DNA of 15,564 bases from Patescibacteria group bacterium (GTDB lineage Bacteria; Patescibacteriota; Minisyncoccia; UBA6257; 2-01-FULL-56-20), in the NCBI GenBank assembly GCA_025054755.1, contig JANWZH010000011.1:1-15564 (forward strand). Reading direction: 5' to 3'. The translations under genes were made by a program, and so were the position numbers. Below, one piece after another: positions 1-6,934 of the stretch. Numbering within the stretch: position 1 is the stretch's first letter; the number at the start of each line of letters is the position of its first letter. Below the pieces are notes generated by a model. The model made no database searches and was not told the DNA's origin. It worked only from the letters and a program-made list of their open reading frames with translations.

Positions 1-14
1 AAAAATATTAAAAC

Positions 15-23
15 TGTGGATAA
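15..23 (-). promoter_or_regulatory. DnaA-box-like 9-mer downstream of murB
   Basis: On the minus strand these nine bases read TTATCCACA, a perfect match to the bacterial DnaA-box consensus TTATNCACA. It lies just beyond the murB stop codon, in the only noncoding bases at the left edge. A single box has no proven function, and the identification rests on the motif alone. A second identical 9-mer lies at 7662-7670. Confidence 0.25.
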
Positions 24-38
24 CTTTAAAACAAAAAA

Positions 39-974
39 TTAAAGCACAACAATTTCTCTTTCTAATTTTATTTTAAATTTTTGATAAATTTTTTTTTCAA
101 CAAAATTAATTAATTTTAAAACATCTTCAGCTTTAGCTTGATTAATATTAATAATAAAATTAGAATGTTTACCTGAAATTTGAGCTCCACCAATTTTTTT
201 ATTAGATAAACCACATTTAGATATTAAAACTGCAGCTGGTATAACTGGTTCTGGATCAGTTTTAATAAAATTTTTTAAATTATATTTATTAAAAATTGTT
301 TTTTTAAACTTATTTATTGGAACATTTTTAAAAATGCTACCAATATTAGGATAATTCATTGGATGTTTTAATTTACGATATTCTATTTTTTCTAAAATAG
401 ATTTTTTAATTTTATTTTTATTTCCTTTCTTAAATTTAAAATCGGCCCACAAAATTAATTCATTAATATTTAAATCTTTGAAAATACTAAATCTATATCC
501 AAAAATACACTCTTTTTTGGTTCTTATTACTTCTTTCAAAGAATTTAAATCAATACTTTTAATTTTAACTAAATTATCTTTAATTTCTCCTCCAAAAGCA
601 CCAGCATTGCCACGAATTGCTCCACCAATTGTTCCTGGCAAACCACCAGCCCACTCCATTCCAGATAATTCTTTTTTTACTAAAAAATTCAAAAAATCTG
701 AGACTAAAATTCCGGAACCAACTCTGATAATATTTTTAGTAATAGATTTAATAAATTTAATGTTTGGCTTTAAAATCAAACCATTAAAATCATTTTTAAA
801 CAAAATATTTGTTCCGCCCCCTAAAATAAAAATTTTTAAATTTAATTTTTTAGCTTTTAATAAAGCTTGTTTTAAATCTTTTAAATTTTTAGCTTCAAAA
901 AAATATTTAGCTTTATTACCAATTTGAAAATTACTATATTTTTTTAAAGAAATATTTTTTAAAAATTTAACCAT
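39..974 (-). CDS. murB: UDP-N-acetylenolpyruvoylglucosamine reductase (MurB)
   Basis: Cytoplasmic flavoenzyme of peptidoglycan precursor synthesis: it reduces UDP-GlcNAc-enolpyruvate to UDP-MurNAc with NADPH. The 311-residue length fits the family. The FAD-binding half shows GGGTNIL (52-58) and a glycine-rich stretch, GLPGTIGGAIRGNAGAFGGE (111-130). The substrate half has GYRFSIF (159-165), the catalytic-serine motif NIGSIFK (S213), IPAAVLI (245-251), KHSNF (269-273) and the C-terminal catalytic Glu (E306 in LEREIVVL). The ATG at 974 is the first start and puts the expected N-terminal motif YSNFQIG at residue 13; no Shine-Dalgarno sequence precedes it. A consensus promoter lies at 1081-1109, with a 100-nt structured leader between it and the ATG. 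murG lies upstream on the same strand but behind a strong terminator, so murB probably has its own transcript. Confidence 0.96.
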   Translation of the reverse strand: MVKFLKNISLKKYSNFQIGNKAKYFFEAKNLKDLKQALLKAKKLNLKIFILGGGTNILFKNDFNGLILKPNIKFIKSITKNIIRVGSGILVSDFLNFLVKKELSGMEWAGGLPGTIGGAIRGNAGAFGGEIKDNLVKIKSIDLNSLKEVIRTKKECIFGYRFSIFKDLNINELILWADFKFKKGNKNKIKKSILEKIEYRKLKHPMNYPNIGSIFKNVPINKFKKTIFNKYNLKNFIKTDPEPVIPAAVLISKCGLSNKKIGGAQISGKHSNFIININQAKAEDVLKLINFVEKKIYQKFKIKLEREIVVL

Positions 975-1074
975 AAAAAGTTTTTAACTTGAGGGGCTGC
1001 AAGTGGTGACCTCCAAACTATTTATTTTAATGAATGAGTGCTCAACTCGCAGCCCCTCAAATTAAAAACACAAT
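975..1074 (-). ncRNA. structured RNA or cis-regulatory leader of murB
   Basis: This is the inferred transcript segment between the minus-strand promoter (1081-1109) and the murB ATG. Its ends form a nearly perfect 20-bp stem: 981-1000 pairs with 1049-1068 with one G-U position, and the core TTGAGGGGCTGC / GCAGCCCCTCAA is perfect. The stem closes a 48-nt loop. The loop holds the complements of two blocks that recur in the plus-strand RNA at 1160-1258. The stem is followed directly by CTTTTT and then the murB start codon, so it resembles a terminator or attenuator. It could be a free small RNA, a riboswitch-like leader or an mRNA stability element. I do not recognise it as a known RNA family. 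Confidence 0.55.
1012..1041. repeat. repeat blocks B then A, copy 1 (murB leader loop)
   Basis: On the plus strand, block B (TCCAAACTATTTA, 1012-1024) is followed after two bases by block A (TTAATGAATGAGTGC, 1027-1041). Both blocks recur exactly at 1158-1219, but there in the order A, hairpin, B. In this copy the two blocks sit together in the 48-nt loop of a 20-bp stem. The swapped order resembles a circularly permuted RNA motif, or two RNAs designed to pair, rather than a simple duplication. Confidence 0.8.
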
Positions 1075-1080
1075 ATAATT

Positions 1081-1109
1081 ATTATAAAAATGTAAAATTA
1101 AAAAGTCAA
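1081..1109 (-). promoter_or_regulatory. sigma70-type promoter of murB / leader RNA
   Basis: On the minus strand a -35 box TTGACT (1109-1104) and a -10 box TATAAT (1086-1081) are separated by 17 bp. Both are near-consensus at optimal spacing. The expected transcription start is at about 1074, a few bases before the GC-rich stem of the murB leader. This is one of the best promoters in the window. It lies back to back with the plus-strand promoter at 1126-1153. Confidence 0.75.
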
Positions 1110-1125
1110 AATATTAATATTAATA

Positions 1126-1153
1126 TTGATTTTTTAAAAAAATATGTTATAAT
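1126..1153 (+). promoter_or_regulatory. extended -10 promoter of the plus-strand small RNA
   Basis: A -35 box TTGATT (1126-1131) and a -10 box TATAAT (1148-1153) are separated by 16 bp, and TGT immediately precedes the -10 box (extended -10). The predicted start is about 1160, right at block A of the small RNA. No protein-coding gene lies downstream on the plus strand before the terminator at 1219-1257, so the promoter appears to serve a noncoding RNA. Confidence 0.7.
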
Positions 1154-1157
1154 ATTA

Positions 1158-1219
1158 TTAATGAATGAGTGCGAGTAAACCTTTGGGATCTCAAAGGTTT
1201 ACCCTATCCAAACTATTTA
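1158..1219. repeat. repeat blocks A and B, copy 2 (flanking a hairpin)
   Basis: Block A (1158-1172) and block B (1207-1219) are exact copies of the blocks at 1027-1041 and 1012-1024, but here they flank an 11-bp hairpin: GTAAACCTTTG (1175-1185) pairs with CAAAGGTTTAC (1192-1202). Short TTAA/TTAA complementarity at the outer ends could close the structure. The order of the blocks is swapped relative to copy 1. Confidence 0.8.
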
Positions 1220-1258
1220 ATCAAAAACCCCGCCACTGGCGGGGTTTTTGATTTTTAA
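1160..1258 (+). ncRNA. candidate small noncoding RNA, about 98 nt
   Basis: A complete small-RNA gene can be read: an extended -10 promoter (1126-1153), a start near 1160, block A, an 11-bp hairpin (1175-1202), block B, then a 16-bp intrinsic terminator ending in a T-run. The only reading frame from its 5' end is five codons (MNECE) with no ribosome binding site, so a coding role is unlikely. It is convergent with murG and divergent from murB. It carries 15-nt and 13-nt segments exactly complementary to the loop of the murB leader RNA, so antisense regulation of murB or shared binding of a ligand is possible. It does not match 6S, SRP, RNase P or tmRNA signatures that I know. Confidence 0.6.
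1219..1257. terminator. bidirectional intrinsic terminator
   Basis: A perfect 16-bp stem (1219-1234 with 1238-1253) with a three-base loop has a GC-rich core, CCCCGCC / GGCGGGG, flanked by A- and T-runs. On the plus strand it ends the small RNA at 1160-1258 and is followed by a further TTT. On the minus strand it lies 12 bp after the murG stop codon and would end the long surface-gene operon. Confidence 0.9.
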
Positions 1259-1265
1259 AAATAAA

Positions 1266-2402
1266 TTAAATTAATTTAAATAATTCTTCTGCAATTAATT
1301 GAGATGAATTTTGTTTTGCGAATTTTTGAGCAGCTTCAGACATTTTTTGATATTTTTCTTTATTAGTTAAAATTAATTTGATTTGATCAATAAATATTTG
1401 AAAAATTAAATTTTCTTCTTCAATAATAACTGCTGCGCCATTTTCAGAATAAGCATAAGCATTTTTTCTTTGATGGTCATTGGCTGATTCACTTAAAGGA
1501 ATAATAATTGATGGCTTTCCAAATGCAGCAATTTCGAAAATAGAACCAGATCCAGCACGAGATATAATTAAATCCGCTGCATTATAAGCTAAATTTAAAT
1601 TTTCTTCATCTAAAAAGGGCGTAATTCTGTAATTAATTTCCAAATTTAATGATGATTCCAAAAAAATAGCCCTAGCCATTTTTTGAACTTCTAAAAAATT
1701 TAATTCTCCAGTTTGATGAAAAATTTGAGTCAAGCGTAATAAATCTTTTAAACCCAATAAAATTAATTCATTAATTCTTTGAGCTCCTTGTGATCCGCCG
1801 ATAACCAATATTAATGGCAAATTAGCATTAAATCCTAATTTCTCTTTAGCAATTTTTTGATCAATTTTAAAAGATAAAATTTTAGATCTAATTGGATTTC
1901 CAACTACTATAGTTTTGAAAGATGGAAAATATTTTTTAGCTTGTTCAAAAGCAACTGCTATTTTCTTAGCAAAACGAACTGAAAGCAAATTAACCAATCC
2001 AGGATAAGCATCTGATTCATGAATTAAAACAGGAATTTTATAAAACCAACCCGCAAAAACAACTGGCAAAGCTCCTGGCCCACCCTTAGAAAAAATAACA
2101 TCTGGCATAATAAAAAACATTTTAAAAATTGCTTGAGCAAAACTAAATAAAATCTTAAAAAAATCTAAAAAATTCAACAAAGAAAAATATCTTCTAATTT
2201 TCCCGCCTAAAATATAAACTAATTTAATATTTTTTGAATCTAGCATTTGAGACCAATTATCTTTTGGCCCCATGTAAATAAATTCAAAATTTAAATTGTT
2301 TTCATCTGAAATTTTTTTAAGTTCTTCATAAACTGAAATTAATGGAAAAATATGTCCCCCACTTCCTCCACCAGTTAAAAGTATCCTTAAATCTTTTCGC
2401 AT
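1266..2402 (-). CDS. murG: undecaprenyl-PP-MurNAc-pentapeptide GlcNAc transferase (MurG)
   Basis: Membrane-associated GT-B glycosyltransferase that adds GlcNAc to lipid I to make lipid II, the last cytoplasmic step of peptidoglycan precursor synthesis. The N-terminal Rossmann half has GGGSGGH (11-17), SKGGPGALP (105-113) and HESDAYPG (128-135). The C-terminal UDP-GlcNAc half has GNPIRS (168-173), GGSQGAQ (202-208), SRAGSGSIFE (281-290, with the conserved Glu) and DHQRKNA (309-315). A hydrophobic patch at about 80-100 suits membrane contact. It has 378 residues, a little longer than the usual ~355. HESD replaces the more common HEQN, a variation in an acceptor-site motif. It lies 37 bp after the cohesin-type gene at 2440-3897 and is followed by a strong terminator, so it is probably the last gene of that operon. 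No Shine-Dalgarno sequence is evident. Confidence 0.95.
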   Translation of the reverse strand: MRKDLRILLTGGGSGGHIFPLISVYEELKKISDENNLNFEFIYMGPKDNWSQMLDSKNIKLVYILGGKIRRYFSLLNFLDFFKILFSFAQAIFKMFFIMPDVIFSKGGPGALPVVFAGWFYKIPVLIHESDAYPGLVNLLSVRFAKKIAVAFEQAKKYFPSFKTIVVGNPIRSKILSFKIDQKIAKEKLGFNANLPLILVIGGSQGAQRINELILLGLKDLLRLTQIFHQTGELNFLEVQKMARAIFLESSLNLEINYRITPFLDEENLNLAYNAADLIISRAGSGSIFEIAAFGKPSIIIPLSESANDHQRKNAYAYSENGAAVIIEEENLIFQIFIDQIKLILTNKEKYQKMSEAAQKFAKQNSSQLIAEELFKLI

Positions 2403-2439
2403 AAAAATAATTTTATAAAATAATTATAAAAAATCAAAA

Positions 2440-3897
2440 TTAATTTTTACTTAAATCATCAAAAATTTTAGTTAAATCTTTTTTAATTATATTTTCAGTT
2501 TTTTCTAAATCTTCTTCTAAAATACGAATTACTTCTTTTTCTTCTTTAGTAAAAATTTCTTTATTTTTTACATTTTTAATTGTTTTAATTCTTATTTCTA
2601 TATCATCTTTTAATTTTTCAAAAATTTTATGCAATTCCTGAAAACTAAATTGTTTATCTTTTTTTATTTTTTTACGCAATAGAATAATATATCTTATACC
2701 ATAAAGCAATAAAATAATTAAAAGAATTATTAAAGCAATCAAAGGTATTAAATAAATTAAAGTAATAGAAATTTCTTTAAATAATATTTCTAACCATGTT
2801 GGTTGTGGCAATATTTCAAATTCAGTTTTAGCTAAACTATAATTACCAGCCTTATCATAAATTTTAACTAATAATACTTTTTTGCCAATATTTTGATATG
2901 GTAAAATATAAATATTGTTTTTAATATCTTCTGGCAAAACCTTATAAAAATCTTCTCCTTCTATTTTAAATTCATAAAAATCAATACCAGACATATTATC
3001 AATAGCATTAATTAAAATTTCAGGATTATTTTTTCTAGTTTTAGAACCATCAACCAACTCAAAAGATTTAATTTCTGGGGGAATTGTATCAATTTGTAAT
3101 CTATAATGATTTATTTCCCCCCAGCCCTTTTGATTTTTAAATTGTAAATTAAAATACCAAATTCCATCTTCTAAATTTTTATATTCTTTTGAATTAAATG
3201 GAAAATCAACTAAAATATTTGGGTCTCCAACATCTTTTTGGGTCAAAGAATATTTTAAAGCAATAATATCTCTTGGTAAATTCCATTTTAATACAAGATT
3301 ATTATTAGCATACCATTGATTTTGATTTTGATGTGTTAAAGAATAAATTTCTGGTTTAGGCGGCAAAGTTAAAGAAATTATTTGTTGAGAAGGGGCTAGT
3401 TTTTCTTGCAAAATTAAATTAAAACTTGCATTATTAAAACCTTTTAAAATATTTGTTCCTTCTCCATCATTAGCTAAAATAGATCCTAATTCAAAATTCA
3501 AATTAGCTTGACCGCTTGATTTTGTTTTAAAATTAATACTTAAAACTTTACCTGCACGACCCTGAAAACCCGGATTAAAAACAACTCCTTCAAAATTAAT
3601 TTTACCAGTTTGATTTGAAAAAGACGGTTCTTGAACCCAAAAATTTAAAATTGATCCATTTTTAGATAATGAGACGACCTCTAATTTATCGTTTGAAAAA
3701 TTTATAATTCCAGAAACAGCATTCATTACATAATCTTCGCTTTCAACTAAAATATCAATTGTAAAATTTTGGCCAACATTATAACTACCACTTGAAGGAG
3801 AAAAATAAAAAGAAGCAGCAAAGCTAAAAAATGGAAAGACAAAAGAGCCAATCAAAAAAAAATATTTAAAAAATTTTAAATCATTTTTTAATTTCAT
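2440..3897 (-). CDS. cohesin-domain surface protein with membrane anchor and cytoplasmic tail
   Basis: A 485-residue type I membrane protein. The signal peptide is about 1-28 (cleavage near SFAA). It is followed by a cohesin-like beta-sandwich at 29-163, with SPSSGSYNVGQNFTIDI, an NAVSG motif at 59-63, FNPGFQGRAGKVLS and LANDGEGTNIL, the strand pattern of cohesins. A fibronectin-III-like segment spans about 180-270 and an Ig-like segment with IYDKAGNYS about 275-363. A strong membrane helix (about 377-407) and a charged, helical tail (410-485) rich in Lys and Glu follow. The tail suggests a cytoplasmic partner. The start overlaps the end of the upstream paralog by 17 bp, so the two are translationally linked. 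Cohesins bind dockerins, and the one dockerin protein is encoded two genes upstream. No catalytic domain is seen. The cohesin assignment is by pattern and needs a profile search. Confidence 0.75.
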   Translation of the reverse strand: MKLKNDLKFFKYFFLIGSFVFPFFSFAASFYFSPSSGSYNVGQNFTIDILVESEDYVMNAVSGIINFSNDKLEVVSLSKNGSILNFWVQEPSFSNQTGKINFEGVVFNPGFQGRAGKVLSINFKTKSSGQANLNFELGSILANDGEGTNILKGFNNASFNLILQEKLAPSQQIISLTLPPKPEIYSLTHQNQNQWYANNNLVLKWNLPRDIIALKYSLTQKDVGDPNILVDFPFNSKEYKNLEDGIWYFNLQFKNQKGWGEINHYRLQIDTIPPEIKSFELVDGSKTRKNNPEILINAIDNMSGIDFYEFKIEGEDFYKVLPEDIKNNIYILPYQNIGKKVLLVKIYDKAGNYSLAKTEFEILPQPTWLEILFKEISITLIYLIPLIALIILLIILLLYGIRYIILLRKKIKKDKQFSFQELHKIFEKLKDDIEIRIKTIKNVKNKEIFTKEEKEVIRILEEDLEKTENIIKKDLTKIFDDLSKN

Positions 3898-4903
3898 AAT
3901 TCATTTTTAAATTTTTTTTAAATTTTAATCTGATTAAAATAATTATTATTAAAACTATTATAATTATAATCCAATTTTCATAATTTTCGTACCATTTAAT
4001 TTGATTTTGAGCTGATAAGAAAACAATTTTTTCATTACCAGCCTTATCAACTGCTTTAACATAAATATTACTTTGCAATTTTTGATCTAGTAAAACATAT
4101 GGACTATCTGTTTTGGTCCAAGATTTAGAATTTAAATTATATTTTTGTGGCCATATTATTTTTTTAAAAATATCAAAAATACTAAACTTATTTTTCCATT
4201 CTAAAACTTCATAATGATCTATTCCTCTGCCCTTATCTTGAGTTTGAAAAACTAAAAAATACTTTCCATCAAACATTTCTGGATTTTGTAAAACTTCAGG
4301 TTTAAAATCTTCTGGAGGCATGTTATCTATTGGTAAAACAACTTGATTTGAATCAATAATTTTTGTTCCAGAAGACAAAATATTAAATTTAAAATCATTG
4401 GTTTTAACTAAAATTTCAGTACCTTGTCCATCATTTAATAAAAATTTAGAATTTTGAAAAGAAATAAAACCTGATCCACTATTTTTTGCTTTAAAAATTA
4501 AAGATAAAAGCAAGCCAGATCTGCCATTAAATCCGCCAGGAGTAATTCCAGAAAAATAAATTTTATTTTTATTAGTTAAAACATTATCAAAATAAATTGG
4601 TAAATTTACTGGTTTATCTACCCAATAATTAATAATTGAATTTCCATCTAAAATATTTTTTAATTCAATTAAATCAGCTGGATAAACAATTTCTCCAGAA
4701 AAAGCATTAATTGATTCATTTTCTGAGTTCAAATAAATATCAACTTTAAATTCTTGATCAACATTTATTTCATAAAATTTTTGACCAATACCAATATATG
4801 GCAAAAACTCAATTTGGGCTCCAAAAACAAAGATTGGCAACAATAATAATATTTCAAAAAATAAAAGATAATTTATTTTATTTTTAAAAACTATTTCTAT
4901 CAT
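3881..4903 (-). CDS. cohesin-domain surface protein, membrane-anchored, paralog of the next gene
   Basis: 340 residues. The signal peptide is about 1-29 (VFGA|Q). A cohesin-like domain spans 30-177, with the same landmarks as the paralog at 2440-3897: NAFSGEIVYP (66-75), INYWV, a GGFNGRSGLLLSL stretch and LLNDGQGTEIL (155-165). A second beta domain (about 195-297) contains QDKGRGIDHYEV and YVKAVDKAGN, as in bacterial Ig-like modules. A membrane helix at 311-324 and a short basic tail end the protein. It differs from its neighbour in lacking the FN3-like module and the long cytoplasmic tail. Domain order and sequence suggest tandem duplication followed by divergence. It ends TGA inside the next gene (17-bp overlap) and starts 24 bp after the dockerin gene. 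Probable role: a cell-surface receptor for dockerin-bearing proteins. Confidence 0.75.
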   Translation of the reverse strand: MIEIVFKNKINYLLFFEILLLLPIFVFGAQIEFLPYIGIGQKFYEINVDQEFKVDIYLNSENESINAFSGEIVYPADLIELKNILDGNSIINYWVDKPVNLPIYFDNVLTNKNKIYFSGITPGGFNGRSGLLLSLIFKAKNSGSGFISFQNSKFLLNDGQGTEILVKTNDFKFNILSSGTKIIDSNQVVLPIDNMPPEDFKPEVLQNPEMFDGKYFLVFQTQDKGRGIDHYEVLEWKNKFSIFDIFKKIIWPQKYNLNSKSWTKTDSPYVLLDQKLQSNIYVKAVDKAGNEKIVFLSAQNQIKWYENYENWIIIIIVLIIIILIRLKFKKNLKMNYEIKK

Positions 4904-4927
4904 TTTTATTTTTTAATAATATTTAAG

Positions 4928-5998
4928 TTATCCTGTCCAATAATATGCCATAATACTAAAATCAATTAAATTAATTTTACCATCGCCATTTAATTTTTGC
5001 TTTTCTATTAATTTAAATGATTCGCTTAATTGTCTTTTATACCAATAAGCTGCAATAGAAAAATCAACTAAATTCACCCTACAATCATTATTTAAATCAG
5101 CTTTCTGAGGACATTTTGATGGTTTTTTTATTAAAATATTTTTTGTTCCAACTTTAAAACTTATAGCTTTACTAAAAGGACTAAATTTATCATTTAAACT
5201 TGCTCTTGATTTTACAAAATGATCACCATATTCCAAATCAGTTGTTTGAAAATTATAAAGATATACACCATTTTCATCAGATTTTGTTTTTAAAAAAAAT
5301 TCATTTTCAGATGAAACTTGAATAATAATATCAGCATTTTTAGTAGATTGTCCAAATATTGTAATAATATCTCCTTTTTTAACTTCTAATTTATCAACAG
5401 CAATAGTGGGAGAAATAAAAATTCCAGAAATATTAACTGTTGTTCCATTTGCAATATTTACTGGAAAAGTAACCAAAGAAGATCTTTTCCCTTCTTTATC
5501 TTCAGAATATAAACTAAAAATATAACTTCCTCCTGAAATTCCAGACAAGGTTATATTAAAATTAGAATTATTATCAGCTAATGTCGTAGCAATAATTTCT
5601 GCGTCTTTAAGTAATGTAACTTCACTTCCTGGATAGGCCCTCCCAGAAAAAATAATTTTAGTTTCTGATTGAAAATATCCACCCCCACCACCAGATGGTG
5701 GTAGTGGAGGCTGTGGTGGTGGAGTGCAACCGCTCGTATCAAAAATACAACTACTATTACAAGCCAAAATACCTCCTCCATAACCTAAACCAAGACAGGT
5801 TTGACCACCTAAATCAAATCCATCACATTGTTCACCAAATTCTAATATATTATCTCCACACCAAGGATTAACTGAAGCCGTAACTGAAACAGAAGAGTTA
5901 CTTTCTGAAATCTTTAAAAAAATAAAAAAGAAGCTAAAAATTATTAATAAAAAACCTAAAAAATATTTCCATTTTTTTTTAACATAAAATTTTATCAT
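4928..5998 (-). CDS. secreted or membrane-bound protein with C-terminal dockerin domain
   Basis: 356 residues. A basic N-terminus and a hydrophobic helix (about 11-30) form a signal peptide or anchor. A small six-cysteine module (C47, C58, C68, C80, C84, C91) with CGDNILEFGEQCDG resembles the Cys-rich repeats of Myxobacteria-type surface proteins. A Pro/Gly-rich linker (93-108), two Ig-like beta domains (about 113-190 and 195-285) and a type I dockerin-like module (about 296-356) follow. The dockerin has two calcium-loop repeats, DLNNDCRVNLVDFS (301-314) and KLNGDGKINLIDFS (335-348). The second loop starts with Lys instead of Asp. There is no enzyme domain. It lies directly upstream of the two cohesin genes (24-bp gap) and 10 bp after the DUF916-like gene, so co-expression is very likely. 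Inference: it docks onto the membrane-anchored cohesins. Confidence 0.8.
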   Translation of the reverse strand: MIKFYVKKKWKYFLGFLLIIFSFFFIFLKISESNSSVSVTASVNPWCGDNILEFGEQCDGFDLGGQTCLGLGYGGGILACNSSCIFDTSGCTPPPQPPLPPSGGGGGYFQSETKIIFSGRAYPGSEVTLLKDAEIIATTLADNNSNFNITLSGISGGSYIFSLYSEDKEGKRSSLVTFPVNIANGTTVNISGIFISPTIAVDKLEVKKGDIITIFGQSTKNADIIIQVSSENEFFLKTKSDENGVYLYNFQTTDLEYGDHFVKSRASLNDKFSPFSKAISFKVGTKNILIKKPSKCPQKADLNNDCRVNLVDFSIAAYWYKRQLSESFKLIEKQKLNGDGKINLIDFSIMAYYWTG

Positions 5999-6008
5999 TA
6001 AAAATTAA

Positions 6009-6911
6009 TTATTTTGAAGAGTATTTTTCTATAATCCAGCGATTATATCTTTTCACTCCAAAGTAGATTAAAATAATTACAAGTATTCCAAGTAGAGTTT
6101 CTTTTATCGGCAAAACAAAAAACCAAAAAGAGCTTTGAACTACTTCTGGCTTATCTCCCCAATTTAAAGTTAAAATCGCTTTATATGGTCCAAAAGCAAA
6201 AGGAACTTTTTCAAATTTAGGAACTATTCTTAAATTATCTTCTGTTTGAGGCAATAAAATTCTATCTGCTTCATTAACTCCAAAAATTACTTTATCTTTT
6301 CTAAAAATATTTTTAATTGTTATATCTCCTTTTGGTTTTAAATAAGTATTTCCTTCATTTCTAAATGAAACTAAAAAATTAGTTGGTAATGACCAAAATA
6401 AAAATCTATTTTTTTCTAAATTAAAATTTAATAATTTTCCTGATTCATTAATATCTCCAGAAACCTGTAAATAAACCAAAATTCCAGCTCTGGTAATAAT
6501 TGAAACATTGTCACCCCCTTCAGAAACTGGTTTATTGCCCCACCAAATAACAGCAAAATGTCCGCCAGGTGGAGCGTTTTTAGGAACCTCAATCTTAAAA
6601 GGAACATCTTTTCTTTCTTGAGGCTCTAAAACAATTTCATTTGGAAATTTAAACCATTCAGTTAATTCAGATTTTTCTCCTCCAAAAAATTTTTTTTCTC
6701 CACCTACTTCAATAAATTTTTCAAAACTTGGAACAAAAACTGATTTATAAGCAGTTTCGTTAATTAAAAGAATTTTTCCCTCAATAATAGCTCCAGGATC
6801 AACTTTATATTCTAATTTTGCTGGGCCAACTGTAATGGCATACGAATTATAAAATCCTAACAATAAAAACGTGATTAAAAATATTAATCTTAAATACAAG
6901 TTTTTATTCAT
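6009..6911 (-). CDS. DUF916/WxL-interacting-like membrane protein
   Basis: 300 residues from the ATG at 6911; a TTG 13 codons upstream is possible but would place a Cys-rich stretch before the signal peptide and overlap the preceding gene. The signal peptide is 1-25 (SYA|IT). An N-terminal beta-sandwich (27-150) has the pattern of DUF916 proteins: VDPGAIIEGKILLINET, then EIVLEPQERKDVPFKIEVP and PPGGHFAVIWW. A second beta domain (about 160-265) resembles the DUF3324 half. A membrane helix (about 270-286) and a basic tail end the protein. In Firmicutes such proteins bind WxL-domain surface proteins and peptidoglycan. The gene immediately upstream encodes a small secreted beta protein ending in YSDTITYSC, consistent with such a pair, although no canonical W-x-L motif is visible. 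Family assignment is by pattern only. Confidence 0.65.
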   Translation of the reverse strand: MNKNLYLRLIFLITFLLLGFYNSYAITVGPAKLEYKVDPGAIIEGKILLINETAYKSVFVPSFEKFIEVGGEKKFFGGEKSELTEWFKFPNEIVLEPQERKDVPFKIEVPKNAPPGGHFAVIWWGNKPVSEGGDNVSIITRAGILVYLQVSGDINESGKLLNFNLEKNRFLFWSLPTNFLVSFRNEGNTYLKPKGDITIKNIFRKDKVIFGVNEADRILLPQTEDNLRIVPKFEKVPFAFGPYKAILTLNWGDKPEVVQSSFWFFVLPIKETLLGILVIILIYFGVKRYNRWIIEKYSSK

Positions 6912-6934
6912 TTTTTTTAAAAAACTTTGAAGGC

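Noticed and set aside
478..927. 149-residue open frame on the plus strand
   Set aside because: It is antisense to the strongly supported murB gene, and its Pro/Lys/Phe-rich sequence mirrors murB codons.
1160..1178. Leader peptide MNECE at the 5' end of the plus-strand RNA
   Set aside because: Five codons with no ribosome site; the matching bases recur at 1031 where the strong promoter reads the opposite strand, so conservation is better explained at RNA or DNA level.
975..1258. Assignment of the two RNAs to 6S RNA, a hammerhead or pistol-type ribozyme
   Set aside because: The 6S central bubble and hammerhead core (CUGANGA...GAAA) are missing. A short TAAATAGTT match to pistol ribozyme linkers is not accompanied by the pseudoknot or other conserved parts.
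5578..5781. 67-residue minus-strand frame inside the dockerin gene
   Set aside because: It is a shifted-frame shadow of the Pro/Gly linker region and has a His/Leu-rich non-protein-like composition.
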